NCBI GenBank assembly: GCA_002483085.1
Contig: DLHF01000058.1
Span: 1-64,000 of the forward strand
Direction: 5' to 3'
DNA: 64,000 nt
Source: Ignavibacteria bacterium UBA7675
GTDB taxonomy: Bacteria > Bacteroidota > Ignavibacteria > Kapaibacteriales > UB7675
This document shows positions 1 through 8,700 of the stretch, one piece after another (positions within the stretch are counted from its first letter, which is position 1; each line of letters opens with the position of its first letter). The notes below the pieces were generated by a model that worked only from the letters and a program-made list of their open reading frames with translations, was not told where the DNA came from and searched no databases. The position numbers and the translations under genes are program-made.

Positions 1-186
1 GTCCGTAAGTTTGTTTCCGAAAGCAATCGCAAAGGCGGTTGGATCGGAAAGATTGGAAAAGAACAGCAGAACGCCAGATCGCGAGCGGAATATTTTTCCC
101 GGTTGCGTCTGGTCACCCGAACAAGCCACGAGACCGAGACTTCGAACGGACAAGGCACGAGAGTCTGGCGAAGTATTGACAACTAA
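1..186 (+). CDS. Possible 3' end of an unrecognised gene (partial)
   Basis: An open frame runs from the left window edge to a TAA at 184-186 and encodes about 61 residues rich in Arg, Ser and Lys. I do not recognise the family. No start codon lies inside the window, so if real it is the C-terminus of a gene that begins to the left. A plus-strand terminator at 461-493 supports rightward transcription here, but the 275 bases between are long for a simple 3' UTR. The frame could also be chance. Confidence 0.25.
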   Translation, partial: VRKFVSESNRKGGWIGKIGKEQQNARSRAEYFSRLRLVTRTSHETETSNGQGTRVWRSIDN

Positions 187-460
187 ATAAAGAGAGTCGG
201 TGCATGATCCGTACCCGGATCGCCAATTGCATAACCGCCCACCATCGTTTCCCTTTGATATCGCCAGATATCTGCACCGTGGGGTTAGGGAAACACATCT
301 TCCACCTTCCACCAGCCGGCAGCAGGAATTTCGCCGGAAGTTCTCTGACGAAGTTCCTGCTGAACACACCGGTAACAATCACCGGAGTCCACAACCACCT
401 TTTTCTATCGGTCGGCCCCACCGATAGTAGCACTTCCCTACTTGCCTTTAGCCACTTTAG
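187..460. other. Non-coding gap at left edge
   Basis: About 270 bases with no convincing gene. Short frames on both strands overlap each other and show no family resemblance. The stretch lies upstream of a plus-strand terminator, so it may be the 3' untranslated region of a gene to the left or a small RNA. I see no known RNA family in it. Confidence 0.4.
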
Positions 461-493
461 GACGCCTGCAAGTGCCGCAGGCGTCTTTTTTTT
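461..493 (+). terminator. Rho-independent terminator, rightward
   Basis: A 9-bp perfect stem (GACGCCTGC with GCAGGCGTC) closes a 7-base loop and is followed by eight T residues on the plus strand. The T run follows the stem only in the rightward direction, so it ends a plus-strand transcript. It stands eight bases beyond the stop of the leftward efflux permease and would separate convergent transcripts. Confidence 0.8.
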
Positions 494-500
494 GCCCTGT

Positions 501-3500
501 TTATACTTCTGCCGGAGCAGTCGCCTGCTGCCGAGCAGGTGCTCGATCTTCTACTTCGTGTAGGTCTTCCGGTGCTTTACTGCTGGAGAAGTAGGAGTAG
601 ATTGCCGGGATAATATACAGCGTTAGGAACCCGGAGAACAGCAGCCCGCCTACCACAGCAACTCCCATGGGCACGCGGCTTTCTGCACCTGCTCCCAGAG
701 CCAAGGCAATGGGGAGAATACCGAGAATTGTAGAGAGGCTAGTCATCAGGATAGGCCGGAACCGCGAGATAGCGGCTTCGATTGCAGCGTCGTATTTAGA
801 AAAGCCTTCGGTTTTGCGTTGATTGGCAAATTCTACAATAAGAATCCCATTCTTTGTAATAAGACCAATGAGCATGATCATCCCAATCTCGCTGAAAATA
901 TTCAGCGTGTGGCCAAACAGCCAAAGAGAGAGCAACGCGCCGCCGATGGCCAAAGGCACAGTAAGCAGAATAATGACCGGGTCGCGGAAACTCTCGAATT
1001 GCGCTGCCAGCACCAGAAAAATCAGTACAATCGCCAGTGCAAAAGCAAACCACAGGCTACTGGAGCTTTCGCGTAAATCGCGCGACTGGCCATCGAGCGA
1101 AGTGCTGAAGGACTCATCGAGCACTCTTTTGGCAATTGCATCCATTTCGTTGATGCCATCGCCCAGCGTGGCATTGCCCGCCAGACCTGCGGAAATAGTA
1201 GCAGATGCAAACCGGTTGAAACGATACAGCGTGGGAGGGCTGCTCTTTTCTTCGAGTGTTACGATGTTGTCGAGCTGGATAAGGCGTCCTTCGCGATTGC
1301 GTACATACATCGAGCGAATATCTATAGGCTCATTCCTGTTTTCTCTCGCTACTTGGCCTATGACTTGATACTGCTTGCCATTCATAATAAAATAACCGAA
1401 GCGCTGTCCGCTCAGTGCAGCCTGGAGTGTGCGTGCTATGTCTACTACTGATACTCCAAGCGCCTGAGCCTTCTCGCGGTTGATCGTGATTTCAACCTCA
1501 GGTTTGTTGAATTTTAGATCCACATCTACAACGCTGAATACTGAGCTCTTTCGCGCCTCTTCCAGAAAAATGGGCACTTTTTCCTTCAGGCGCGCAAAGT
1601 TGGGAGCTTGGATAACGTATTGCACTGGCAAGCTGCCGCCGCGATTAGAGCCAATAGATTGGCTTTCGGTGGCAAAAGCGCGGGCGTCGGAAAGCTGGCC
1701 CAGAGAGCGCGTAAGCTCTTTGGCAATTTCAGTTTGCGAGCGCAAGCGCTGGTCGGGGTCTTTGAGTACAAGCGTAATTCTGCCCGAGTTGACTGAACTG
1801 GAAGCACCAAATCCCGGCGATGTAATTGTAATAATACCGTTGTTTTCCGGCACGGTTTCGCCTACAAAGTCGGTAAGGCGCAGCATGAAGTCGTCCATGT
1901 ACTCATAGGTAGCTCCTTCGGGGGCTGTCACCGGCACCACGACATTGCTTCGGTCTTCTATCGGTGCCAGTTCTTCGGGAATCGTAGTAATAATAGCTAT
2001 TGCCGCCGCAAGTGTTGCCGCTACTGCGACAAATGCCACCCAGCGCACGCGCATAAATGCTTCGAGCGAACGCCGATAGCCGTTGTTCATCGCTACGAAA
2101 AGAGGTTCGGTAATGCGGTAGAACCAGCCGTGCCCGCTCTGCGCTTTTAGCAGCCGTGAACACAACATCGGTGTAAGCGACAGAGCGACAAAAGCGGAAA
2201 TAACAACCGAACCAGCTACGACGATGCCAAACTCTCGGAACAGGCGCCCGGTGAGACCTTGGAGAAAAATCACAGGCATAAACACCGCTGCCAGTGCGAT
2301 AGTAGTAGAGATTACGGCAAAATATACTTCGTTCGCTCCTTTGAATGCCGCTTGGATCGGGCTCATGCCTTCTTCTATTTTTGCATAGATATTTTCTAAT
2401 ACTACAATGGCGTCGTCTACCACCATGCCAATAGCGAGCACAATGCCTAACAGCGTAAGGACATTAATGGAAAAGTCCATGGTGTACATGATAAAGAAAA
2501 CGCCGATAAGCGAGATGGGAATGGCGATAACGGGGATAAGCGTAGAGCGCCAGTTACGCAAAAAGAAGTAGATAATCAGCACAACGAGTACAAAGGCGAT
2601 GATAATAGTTTCTTCTACTTCGGAGATAGACTGCCGGATGTATCTTGTTGTATCGAACCCTATGCCGAGCTCGACATCTTCTGGTAAGTTTTTTTTTATC
2701 TGTTCGAGGCGTTTGTAAAATTCGTCGACAATAGTAATATAGTTAGAGCCCGGCTGCGGAATCAGCACCGCTCCCACCATCGGAATATTGTCTTTGCGCA
2801 GGATTGTGCGTGTATTCTCTGGAGCGAGTTCGGCATATCCTATGTCGCGCAGGCGCACGATACTGCCTTCGCTTTCGCGAATAATCAGATTATTGAACTG
2901 CTCGATATTGTTAATTCGCCCCATCGTTTTTACCGTGAGCTCGGTGGTAGCGCCCTCAATACGACCGGATGGCAGCTCGACATTTTCATTAGAAAGCGCC
3001 GATTGCACATCAATTGCCGTCAGGCCATAGCCCGCCATACGCGTGGGGTCGAGCCACAAGCGCATAGAGTACTTTTTCTCGCCCCAGATGCGTACTTCGC
3101 TCACGCCGGGGATTGTCTGAAATCGCTCTTTAAAAATATTATTCGCAATATCGGTAAGGCCGAGTAGATCGCGCTTTCCGCTGCGAATATTGAGAAAGAC
3201 AATGGGCGTGGCATCGGCGTCGGCCTTTGCTACACGAGGGGGGTCGGCTTCGGGAGGGATATTGCCGAGCGCGCCCGACACCTTATCGCGCACGTCGTTT
3301 GCTGCTGTCTCTAAGTTGGCTTCGAGGTCGAACTCCACAGTAATAGTGCTGCGCTGCTCGCGGCTTACTGATTTAATAGAGCGAATCCCTGCGATACCGC
3401 TTATTTCTTCTTCTAACGGTTGTGTAATCTGCGTTTCTATTACATCGGCGTTGGCGCCTGTGTAGTTGGTTGTTACTGTAATGATCGGCGGGTCGACGCT

Positions 3501-3614
3501 GGGGTACTCCCGCACACCGAGGGAGGTAAACCCAATAATCCCAAAGATAATGATCACGAGCGACAGGACGATGGCCAGAACGGGGCGTCGTATGCTGATA
3601 GACGACAGACTCAT
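501..3614 (-). CDS. RND-family multidrug efflux inner-membrane permease
   Basis: The 1037-residue protein has the usual length and layout of AcrB/MexB-type proton-driven drug exporters of the inner membrane: one N-terminal membrane helix, a large periplasmic loop, a membrane block, and then the same again. Visible family signatures are GMVVDDAIVVLENI around residue 400, which carries the paired Asp of the proton relay in helix 4, and the helix-10 segment with Lys in ITKNGILIVEF. The start at 3614 overlaps the stop of the adaptor gene by four bases, so the two are translationally coupled. No TolC-type outer-membrane channel is encoded nearby, so that part is probably shared from elsewhere. Drug multidrug-type (HAE1) is favoured over heavy-metal type because the periplasmic and helix motifs follow AcrB. 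The exact substrate cannot be told from sequence. Confidence 0.93.
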   Translation of the reverse strand: MSLSSISIRRPVLAIVLSLVIIIFGIIGFTSLGVREYPSVDPPIITVTTNYTGANADVIETQITQPLEEEISGIAGIRSIKSVSREQRSTITVEFDLEANLETAANDVRDKVSGALGNIPPEADPPRVAKADADATPIVFLNIRSGKRDLLGLTDIANNIFKERFQTIPGVSEVRIWGEKKYSMRLWLDPTRMAGYGLTAIDVQSALSNENVELPSGRIEGATTELTVKTMGRINNIEQFNNLIIRESEGSIVRLRDIGYAELAPENTRTILRKDNIPMVGAVLIPQPGSNYITIVDEFYKRLEQIKKNLPEDVELGIGFDTTRYIRQSISEVEETIIIAFVLVVLIIYFFLRNWRSTLIPVIAIPISLIGVFFIMYTMDFSINVLTLLGIVLAIGMVVDDAIVVLENIYAKIEEGMSPIQAAFKGANEVYFAVISTTIALAAVFMPVIFLQGLTGRLFREFGIVVAGSVVISAFVALSLTPMLCSRLLKAQSGHGWFYRITEPLFVAMNNGYRRSLEAFMRVRWVAFVAVAATLAAAIAIITTIPEELAPIEDRSNVVVPVTAPEGATYEYMDDFMLRLTDFVGETVPENNGIITITSPGFGASSSVNSGRITLVLKDPDQRLRSQTEIAKELTRSLGQLSDARAFATESQSIGSNRGGSLPVQYVIQAPNFARLKEKVPIFLEEARKSSVFSVVDVDLKFNKPEVEITINREKAQALGVSVVDIARTLQAALSGQRFGYFIMNGKQYQVIGQVARENRNEPIDIRSMYVRNREGRLIQLDNIVTLEEKSSPPTLYRFNRFASATISAGLAGNATLGDGINEMDAIAKRVLDESFSTSLDGQSRDLRESSSSLWFAFALAIVLIFLVLAAQFESFRDPVIILLTVPLAIGGALLSLWLFGHTLNIFSEIGMIMLIGLITKNGILIVEFANQRKTEGFSKYDAAIEAAISRFRPILMTSLSTILGILPIALALGAGAESRVPMGVAVVGGLLFSGFLTLYIIPAIYSYFSSSKAPEDLHEVEDRAPARQQATAPAEV

Positions 3615-4708
3615 TGGGTCTCTCCTCCCGGTTCGATAGCAGTTACTTTTACCTTTACACCGGGTCGTATCTGCAACAGACCAGTCGTAAGCACCGTGTC
3701 GCCTGGCTGAAGTCCGCCCAGCACCTGCACAAACTTTTCGGTTCGTGTGCCGGTCTGTACCGGCGTTGGCACTGTGCTGCCATTGCGATACACAAACACT
3801 TTTGGTCCTTTAATATCCGGTACAAGCGATTGCGTGGGAATAAGCAGAGCCGTTTCGGTGTATTGCAGCGGGAAAGCCACTTCCACAAAAGCGCCGGGGT
3901 ACACATTGCCGCCGCCAGTATAGCGTGCCCGCATGCGAAGTGTGCGCGTCGATTCCTCAATCTGTGGCTCGATGGCGTACACTGTTGCTTTGTATTCGTC
4001 TGGATTGCCCTGTAGAGTAAATGTAACAACATTGCCCTTGTGTACCAATGCTGCATAGCGCTCTGGTACGGCGAAGTCAATGCGCAGAGAAGCCGTGTTG
4101 GCCAATCGCGCAATTTTGTTTGAAGGAGCTATATAGCTGCCTTCGGTCACTGATGTAAGCCCGATAGTGCCCGAAAAGGGAGCTCGTATCTCTGTCTTGG
4201 CAATGCGCGCCTTCAGAAGATCGATTTCCGCCGAGAGCGTTTGTAGTTCGCTCAGCGCTATGTCGTACTCCTGTTTGCTAATTCCTTCCATCTGCACGAG
4301 CGATTTCTGGCGCTGCTCTTTCTGCCGTGCGAGGTCCAGCCTGTAGCCCGCTTGCTTCAGTTCGGCTTGGAGTTCCGCGTCGTTGAGCTTTACCAGCACC
4401 TGTCCTTTGGACACCGTGCTGCCCTCGCGGAAGGAAACACTTGTCACCTTGCCGCCAACTTCGCTGGTAATGTCCACTTCGTCGCCTGCCAGCACCGTTC
4501 CCGCCATGCGGATGGTGTTTGCCAGCGCTTCAGGTTGCACGACATAGCCTCGTACTGAAATGGAACGAGCTGCACCGCCACCTCCGGGACCCGCGCCTTT
4601 TGGGGCAGCACTCTCGGGGGCTGATGTAAAGACCTTGGATATAAAAAGAAAAACAATCACGATGCCGACAAGCACAAATGCCGTCCACTTAAGTAGATGC
4701 TGCTTCAT
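3611..4708 (-). CDS. RND efflux membrane fusion (periplasmic adaptor) protein
   Basis: This is an HlyD/AcrA-type adaptor of about 365 residues that would join the inner-membrane RND pump to an outer-membrane channel. It has an N-terminal membrane anchor (hydrophobic run after MKQHLLKW), a biotinyl-lipoyl half (GTVLAGDEVDITSEVGGKV), a helical hairpin, the second lipoyl half (IRAPFSGTIGL) and a beta-barrel/membrane-proximal part. The reading frame extends upstream to 4783, but those 25 residues look untranslated, so I place the start at the Met directly before the anchor (4708). It is the first gene of a two-gene operon and overlaps the permease by four bases. No cognate regulator is adjacent. 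Confidence 0.9.
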   Translation of the reverse strand: MKQHLLKWTAFVLVGIVIVFLFISKVFTSAPESAAPKGAGPGGGGAARSISVRGYVVQPEALANTIRMAGTVLAGDEVDITSEVGGKVTSVSFREGSTVSKGQVLVKLNDAELQAELKQAGYRLDLARQKEQRQKSLVQMEGISKQEYDIALSELQTLSAEIDLLKARIAKTEIRAPFSGTIGLTSVTEGSYIAPSNKIARLANTASLRIDFAVPERYAALVHKGNVVTFTLQGNPDEYKATVYAIEPQIEESTRTLRMRARYTGGGNVYPGAFVEVAFPLQYTETALLIPTQSLVPDIKGPKVFVYRNGSTVPTPVQTGTRTEKFVQVLGGLQPGDTVLTTGLLQIRPGVKVKVTAIEPGGETQ

Positions 4709-4944
4709 ATTTCTATGGGTGTGTGGGAGAACACATGCGCTACTGTGAATGAAAACCGGGAACACCGGGAAGGGGACGTTCATTCGCGAACTATAGCGCC
4801 GCCGACGAAAACGATGTATATCTGTCTGTATTGTATCATTGTCCGCAGATGCGATATGCCTCTCTGCTGTTGCGGACTATGAGCTGCGCGCCATAGACCC
4901 GATTTTGCCGCAAAAGGTTTAACGGGTTTATCGCCGTATTTCTT

Positions 4945-5373
4945 TTACTGGATACCAACCTTGCCGGATATCGCAGAGTCCAGCGAGAACCGTCCTGCTC
5001 CTGTGCATACTAAAGCGAGATATGGTATGGCATACAGCAGTGCAAATTCTTTCTGATCCCAGGGGTCGCCGAGGTGCACTACCAGCGCGATCACTATCAT
5101 ATTAATAAACAGCGTGATCGCGGAAAACCGCGTCAGAAAGCCGAGGATAAGAGCAATTGAACAAAATACTTCGGCAAAGACCGCCAGAGCGAGGCTGGCA
5201 GGAGAGCCAATCGAGAGGGGGTCGGGGAAGGTTGCCATTTTCTCGGAATAGTGGAGTAGCTTGGGCATGCCGTGGCCAAATAGCATGAACAGCCCTGTAG
5301 ACAGGCGCAGCGCAAGTATTCCGAAGTCGATATCAGAGCGGAAAAGCGAGCGTTGAAAGAGCAGCTTTCGCAT
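4945..5373 (-). CDS. DoxX-family integral membrane protein
   Basis: About 142 residues with four predicted membrane helices and the family features LALRLSTGLFMLFGHGMPKL at the N-terminus and FAEVFCSIALILGFLTRFSA in the middle. DoxX proteins are small membrane proteins linked to quinone and thiol stress. In Bacillus the DoxX protein CatD is controlled by the HxlR/DUF24 regulators YodB and CatR. The frame is open to 5751, but the extra 126 residues are translated from repeat DNA, so the start is placed at MRKLL (5373). A cluster of CAAGTA half-sites lies 160-200 bases upstream, which fits control by an HxlR-type repressor. The gene appears to be transcribed alone. Confidence 0.85.
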   Translation of the reverse strand: MRKLLFQRSLFRSDIDFGILALRLSTGLFMLFGHGMPKLLHYSEKMATFPDPLSIGSPASLALAVFAEVFCSIALILGFLTRFSAITLFINMIVIALVVHLGDPWDQKEFALLYAIPYLALVCTGAGRFSLDSAISGKVGIQ

Positions 5374-5408
5374 AGAGTCCTTCTGTTTATTTCTGATGAA
5401 ATACATTC

Positions 5409-5477
5409 TTTGAGCACAGCCGTGGTTGTTCGCGCAGTCGTCGCTGTCGCCGGTCGCATATGCCGGTGGAGCGCTGT
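5409..5477 (-). repeat. Intergenic repeat B copy (minus), right partner of A at 5672-5765
   Basis: Read on the minus strand, this carries the family core GCGACCGGCGACAGCG at 5457-5442, preceded by a CCGGCATAT-like lead and followed by a variable segment. The distal end (TGAGCACAGCC on the plus strand) is a degenerate form of the usual TGGCACGGGC. Together with the A copy to its right, it keeps the same A-then-B order seen in the plus-strand composites. Confidence 0.65.
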
Positions 5478-5531
5478 GCCGAGAGTTCTGCGCCCGATTG
5501 TGTACAACAATCGACAGGAAATATTTGTTCC

Positions 5532-5571
5532 AACAAGTAAATATAAGTGGATTTACTTGCCAAACAAGTAT
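5532..5571. promoter_or_regulatory. CAAGTA half-site cluster upstream of the DoxX gene
   Basis: Three half-sites alternate: CAAGTAAAT (5534-5542), ATTTACTTG (5551-5559) and CAAGTA (5564-5569). The first two form a 9-bp inverted repeat with an 8-base spacer; the second and third form TACTTG-N5-CAAGTA. The latter resembles the TACT-N7-AGTA operators known for HxlR/DUF24 regulators such as YodB and CatR, which control a DoxX gene in Bacillus. The regulator gene itself is not in this window. Confidence 0.5.
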
Positions 5572-5671
5572 AGGTGTTGTTTTTTTTGTGCTTGTGGCTG
5601 TCTCGGTGTCGGTATAAGAACTGTGTGTGCTGTTTGTTAGTTCTGGCAGCGCTCCTGCAATACGCGGATAG

Positions 5672-5765
5672 CGGGTAGAATAGCCACGCGGCAGACGTGC
5701 GGCGCGGTGCGGAGACCGAAGCGGAGACGGCTTGGAAAGCCGTCTCCACACGAAGACAGAAGCGG
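5672..5765 (-). repeat. Intergenic repeat A copy (minus) with long hairpin
   Basis: On the minus strand it reads CTTCTGTCTTCG, then a perfect hairpin (GGAGACGGCTT with AAGCCGTCTCC around a 3-base loop, 5721-5745), then the family core CCGCACCGCGCCGCA and CCGCGTGGCTATTC. It begins about 30 bases downstream of the metalloprotease stop codon. There is no T run, so the hairpin is not a classical terminator. Confidence 0.7.
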
Positions 5766-5796
5766 TAATGCTATCTATTCCCGACCGAGTTTCGGG

Positions 5797-8700
5797 CTAT
5801 TTTATTACAGAAAGTGTTGTTGTTGTTGCCTGCGACGGCGTGGTAAGCACTGCTTGGTAGAGCCCCGCAGGAATGTCGTGTAGCCCAATTGGAAGAAGAT
5901 GAGCGGAGCGGGTGCCGCTGTGGACAAAACGCCCCTGCCACAAAAGCTGGCCCTGAAGATTGTACACCGATAATGTATGGGGGCCTTCCTCGGATGTTGC
6001 TACTTCGGCAGTAGCTGCATCGCTGGCGGGATTGGGGGCGACGGCCAGTATAGGCGCGGTCATATCGCGCAGGCGGATAAGGCGCGAGCTCAGATTGCAC
6101 ACATCCGCAGGTGTCAGCGATCCGGCGAGCGATATGGGAGCGAGACATTCGCCGCTCTGAGCGTGCTCGATAGTAAGGGCTGTGGATGTGGAGTCGCCGA
6201 GAAAAGCAGTGCCCGTAATAGAAGTAATAGTCGATCTACTTTTTGTCAGCACGACGTCTTGGAGCTCGATGGAAATAGTCTCGTAGTTGCCGTCGTCGAT
6301 ATCTGGTGCAATGCTTGCTTTTCCGATGGTAAGGCCATCAGTTTTCAGGAGTGAAGACCGGTAGCGCACAGCGAGGTGCAGTGCAGGAATGCTCAGAGGC
6401 AGAATATCGGCAGGTACCTCCAGATACAGGGGTATGCTCATATGCGAGCCCGGGACGGCGGTAGTATCCGGCAGCCGCAGCACGAATTGGTTTTGGCTGA
6501 TCACGTTGACAGTCACTGTTCCCTCTACCGTACAGCCTTCGGGCGTGGTAGCGTGTGCTGTGTAGGTCGTTGTGTGCTGGGGTGAGGCTATTGGCGTGGG
6601 CGAGAACGGATTATCCAATCCATCTGGGGGAGTCCACTGCACAGAAATTACGTCGCCCTGCACAGAGAGTTGTGCGGAAGCACCGGGGCAAATCGTGGTA
6701 TCGCTGGATGTTTGAAGAAGAGCTTGCCGGAGGACGATAGTAACGGTTCCTTCCATCTCGCAGCCATCGTGGGTCATTCCGTGTGCCGTGTACGTGGTTG
6801 TTTCCTGAGGCGAAGCTGTTGGCGTTCGCGACGAAGGATTGTCTAATCCATCGGAAGGAGTCCATTGTACAGAGATGATGTCTTCCGGCACTATGAGCTG
6901 CACCGAGCCGCCCATACACACTGTTGTATCGCCCAATATCTGCAATGCAAGGCGGCGAACAGTGACGGTGACGGTGCCCTCCATCACACAACCCTCGGTG
7001 TTCGTGCTCCGCACAGTGTAGATTGTTGTCTGTTCTGGCGAGGCTGTTGGCGTTGGGGATGTAGGATTATCTAATCCATCGGAAGGAGTCCACAGCACCG
7101 GAGCGGTCGTTCCGCTTGCAGAGAGACGGGCAGAACCGCGCAGGCATATGGTCGTATCGCCGGAGACCTGCAAATTTATGTGTTCCACAACGATAGTTAC
7201 CCTGCCTTCCATCATACAGCCATTGCTGTGCAGGCTGCGCGCGATATAGGTAGTCGTTGTTTCGGGGGAAGCTATGGGCGTTGTGGACGTAGGGTTGTCG
7301 AGGCCGTCGGAAGGAATCCACAGCACCGGAGCAGTTGTGCCGATGGCCGCGAGTTGTGCCGAGCCACCGAGGCAGATCGTTGTATCGCCGCGCACCTGCA
7401 AAGGTAGGTGTTCAACAACAACAGTTACATTTCCCTCCACGATACAGCCTTCGGCATTAGTCCCGCGCACGGTGTACGTTGTTGTTTGTTCTGGCGATGC
7501 TATAGGCGTTGTCGATGTCGAGTCGCTGAGGCCGAGAGAAGGGCTCCACAGGACTGGCCCAGTTGTTCCGCCTGCGAAGAGCTGTGCCGAACCGCCGAGG
7601 CAGATTGTTGTGTCGCCCGCTGTTTGCATTGTGCCGGGTGCCTGCGAAACCACGACTGTGTCGTACAGCACCAAGCCGCAGAGAGTTTCTACTTCCACGC
7701 GATATGTGCCCGGAGCGTAGACTGTAAATCGCCGGTCGGATGAACCATCCTGCCAGCGATAGCGGCGAAATCCAGCGCCTGCATCGAGCACGTAGACGCC
7801 CGAGCAAGTTGATATATCAGGGCCGAGATTCGGTGCTGCTGAAATTGCGGAGCCGACTACTATGGTATCTGCTGCTGTGCAGCCCAGAGCTGTCGATACC
7901 GCGACCCAGTACACGCCCGGTGTCGATACGGAAAATGTGCGCGATGTGGAGCCGTTTTGCCAGCGGTAGGCCGCAAAGCCGGGGCCTGGGTCGAGTGTGA
8001 TCGGCCACTTGTCGCAGCCCGAAGTATCCGGCCCCAGCGACACCACCGGGGGAGCCGACGACGTAATCACAAGCGTGTCTTCCACAATACTGCATCTGCC
8101 TTCGTACATCGCTATGAGTGTATCGCTGCCAGATGCTGTAAAATGCAGATATGCCGTGTGATTGTCGCCGGAAAAAGAAAGAGCGGCTTTGCCATTATGT
8201 TCCCAGCGCGGCGCAGCGGCATTACTATTGAGACCTACGAGAGTATAAGAAGCTGTTGTGGCTATACACACAGATGTAGAGCCCGCAATTTTTCCCTGCT
8301 GGTGCTGTGATGGAAGGTTGATAGAGGATGGAAGTCCAAACCGCGCAGTATGAGGCAGAGTGAGTACCGTGCTACGGTAGTCGCATCCGGCTTTGGGCTG
8401 ATTCGGTGCATTGATTGCAGCGAGGCCGGGGGAATTATAGCTCGCTACATAGATTTTTCCATTGGGTGCAAGCTGCAAGGCTCCCATTTTGTGCGTTGAT
8501 CCCGAGCTTATAAAGAATGCCGAAGCCTGCACTGCCGCCGCGCTGCCCGCTGATAGATTGTACTGGTACAGGCCGTTGGGAGTAAACGACTGGCTGCTGT
8601 ACAGATACTGACCATTTGGCGAGAACTCTATACCGTAGGGTTCTTTGATATTGTCCAGCACATAGGAGCCTTGTTGTGATATCTCACCACTGCTTTTGTC

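Noticed and set aside
113..433. A 106-codon minus-strand frame at the left edge.
   Set aside because: It overlaps other equally poor frames, shows no domain or signal, and is rich in Arg and Ser as expected from chance translation.
6500..7632. Regularly spaced repeats that might suggest a CRISPR array.
   Set aside because: The period is about 228 bp, the repeats are in frame and code for Ig-like modules. No CRISPR array or cas gene was seen anywhere in the window.
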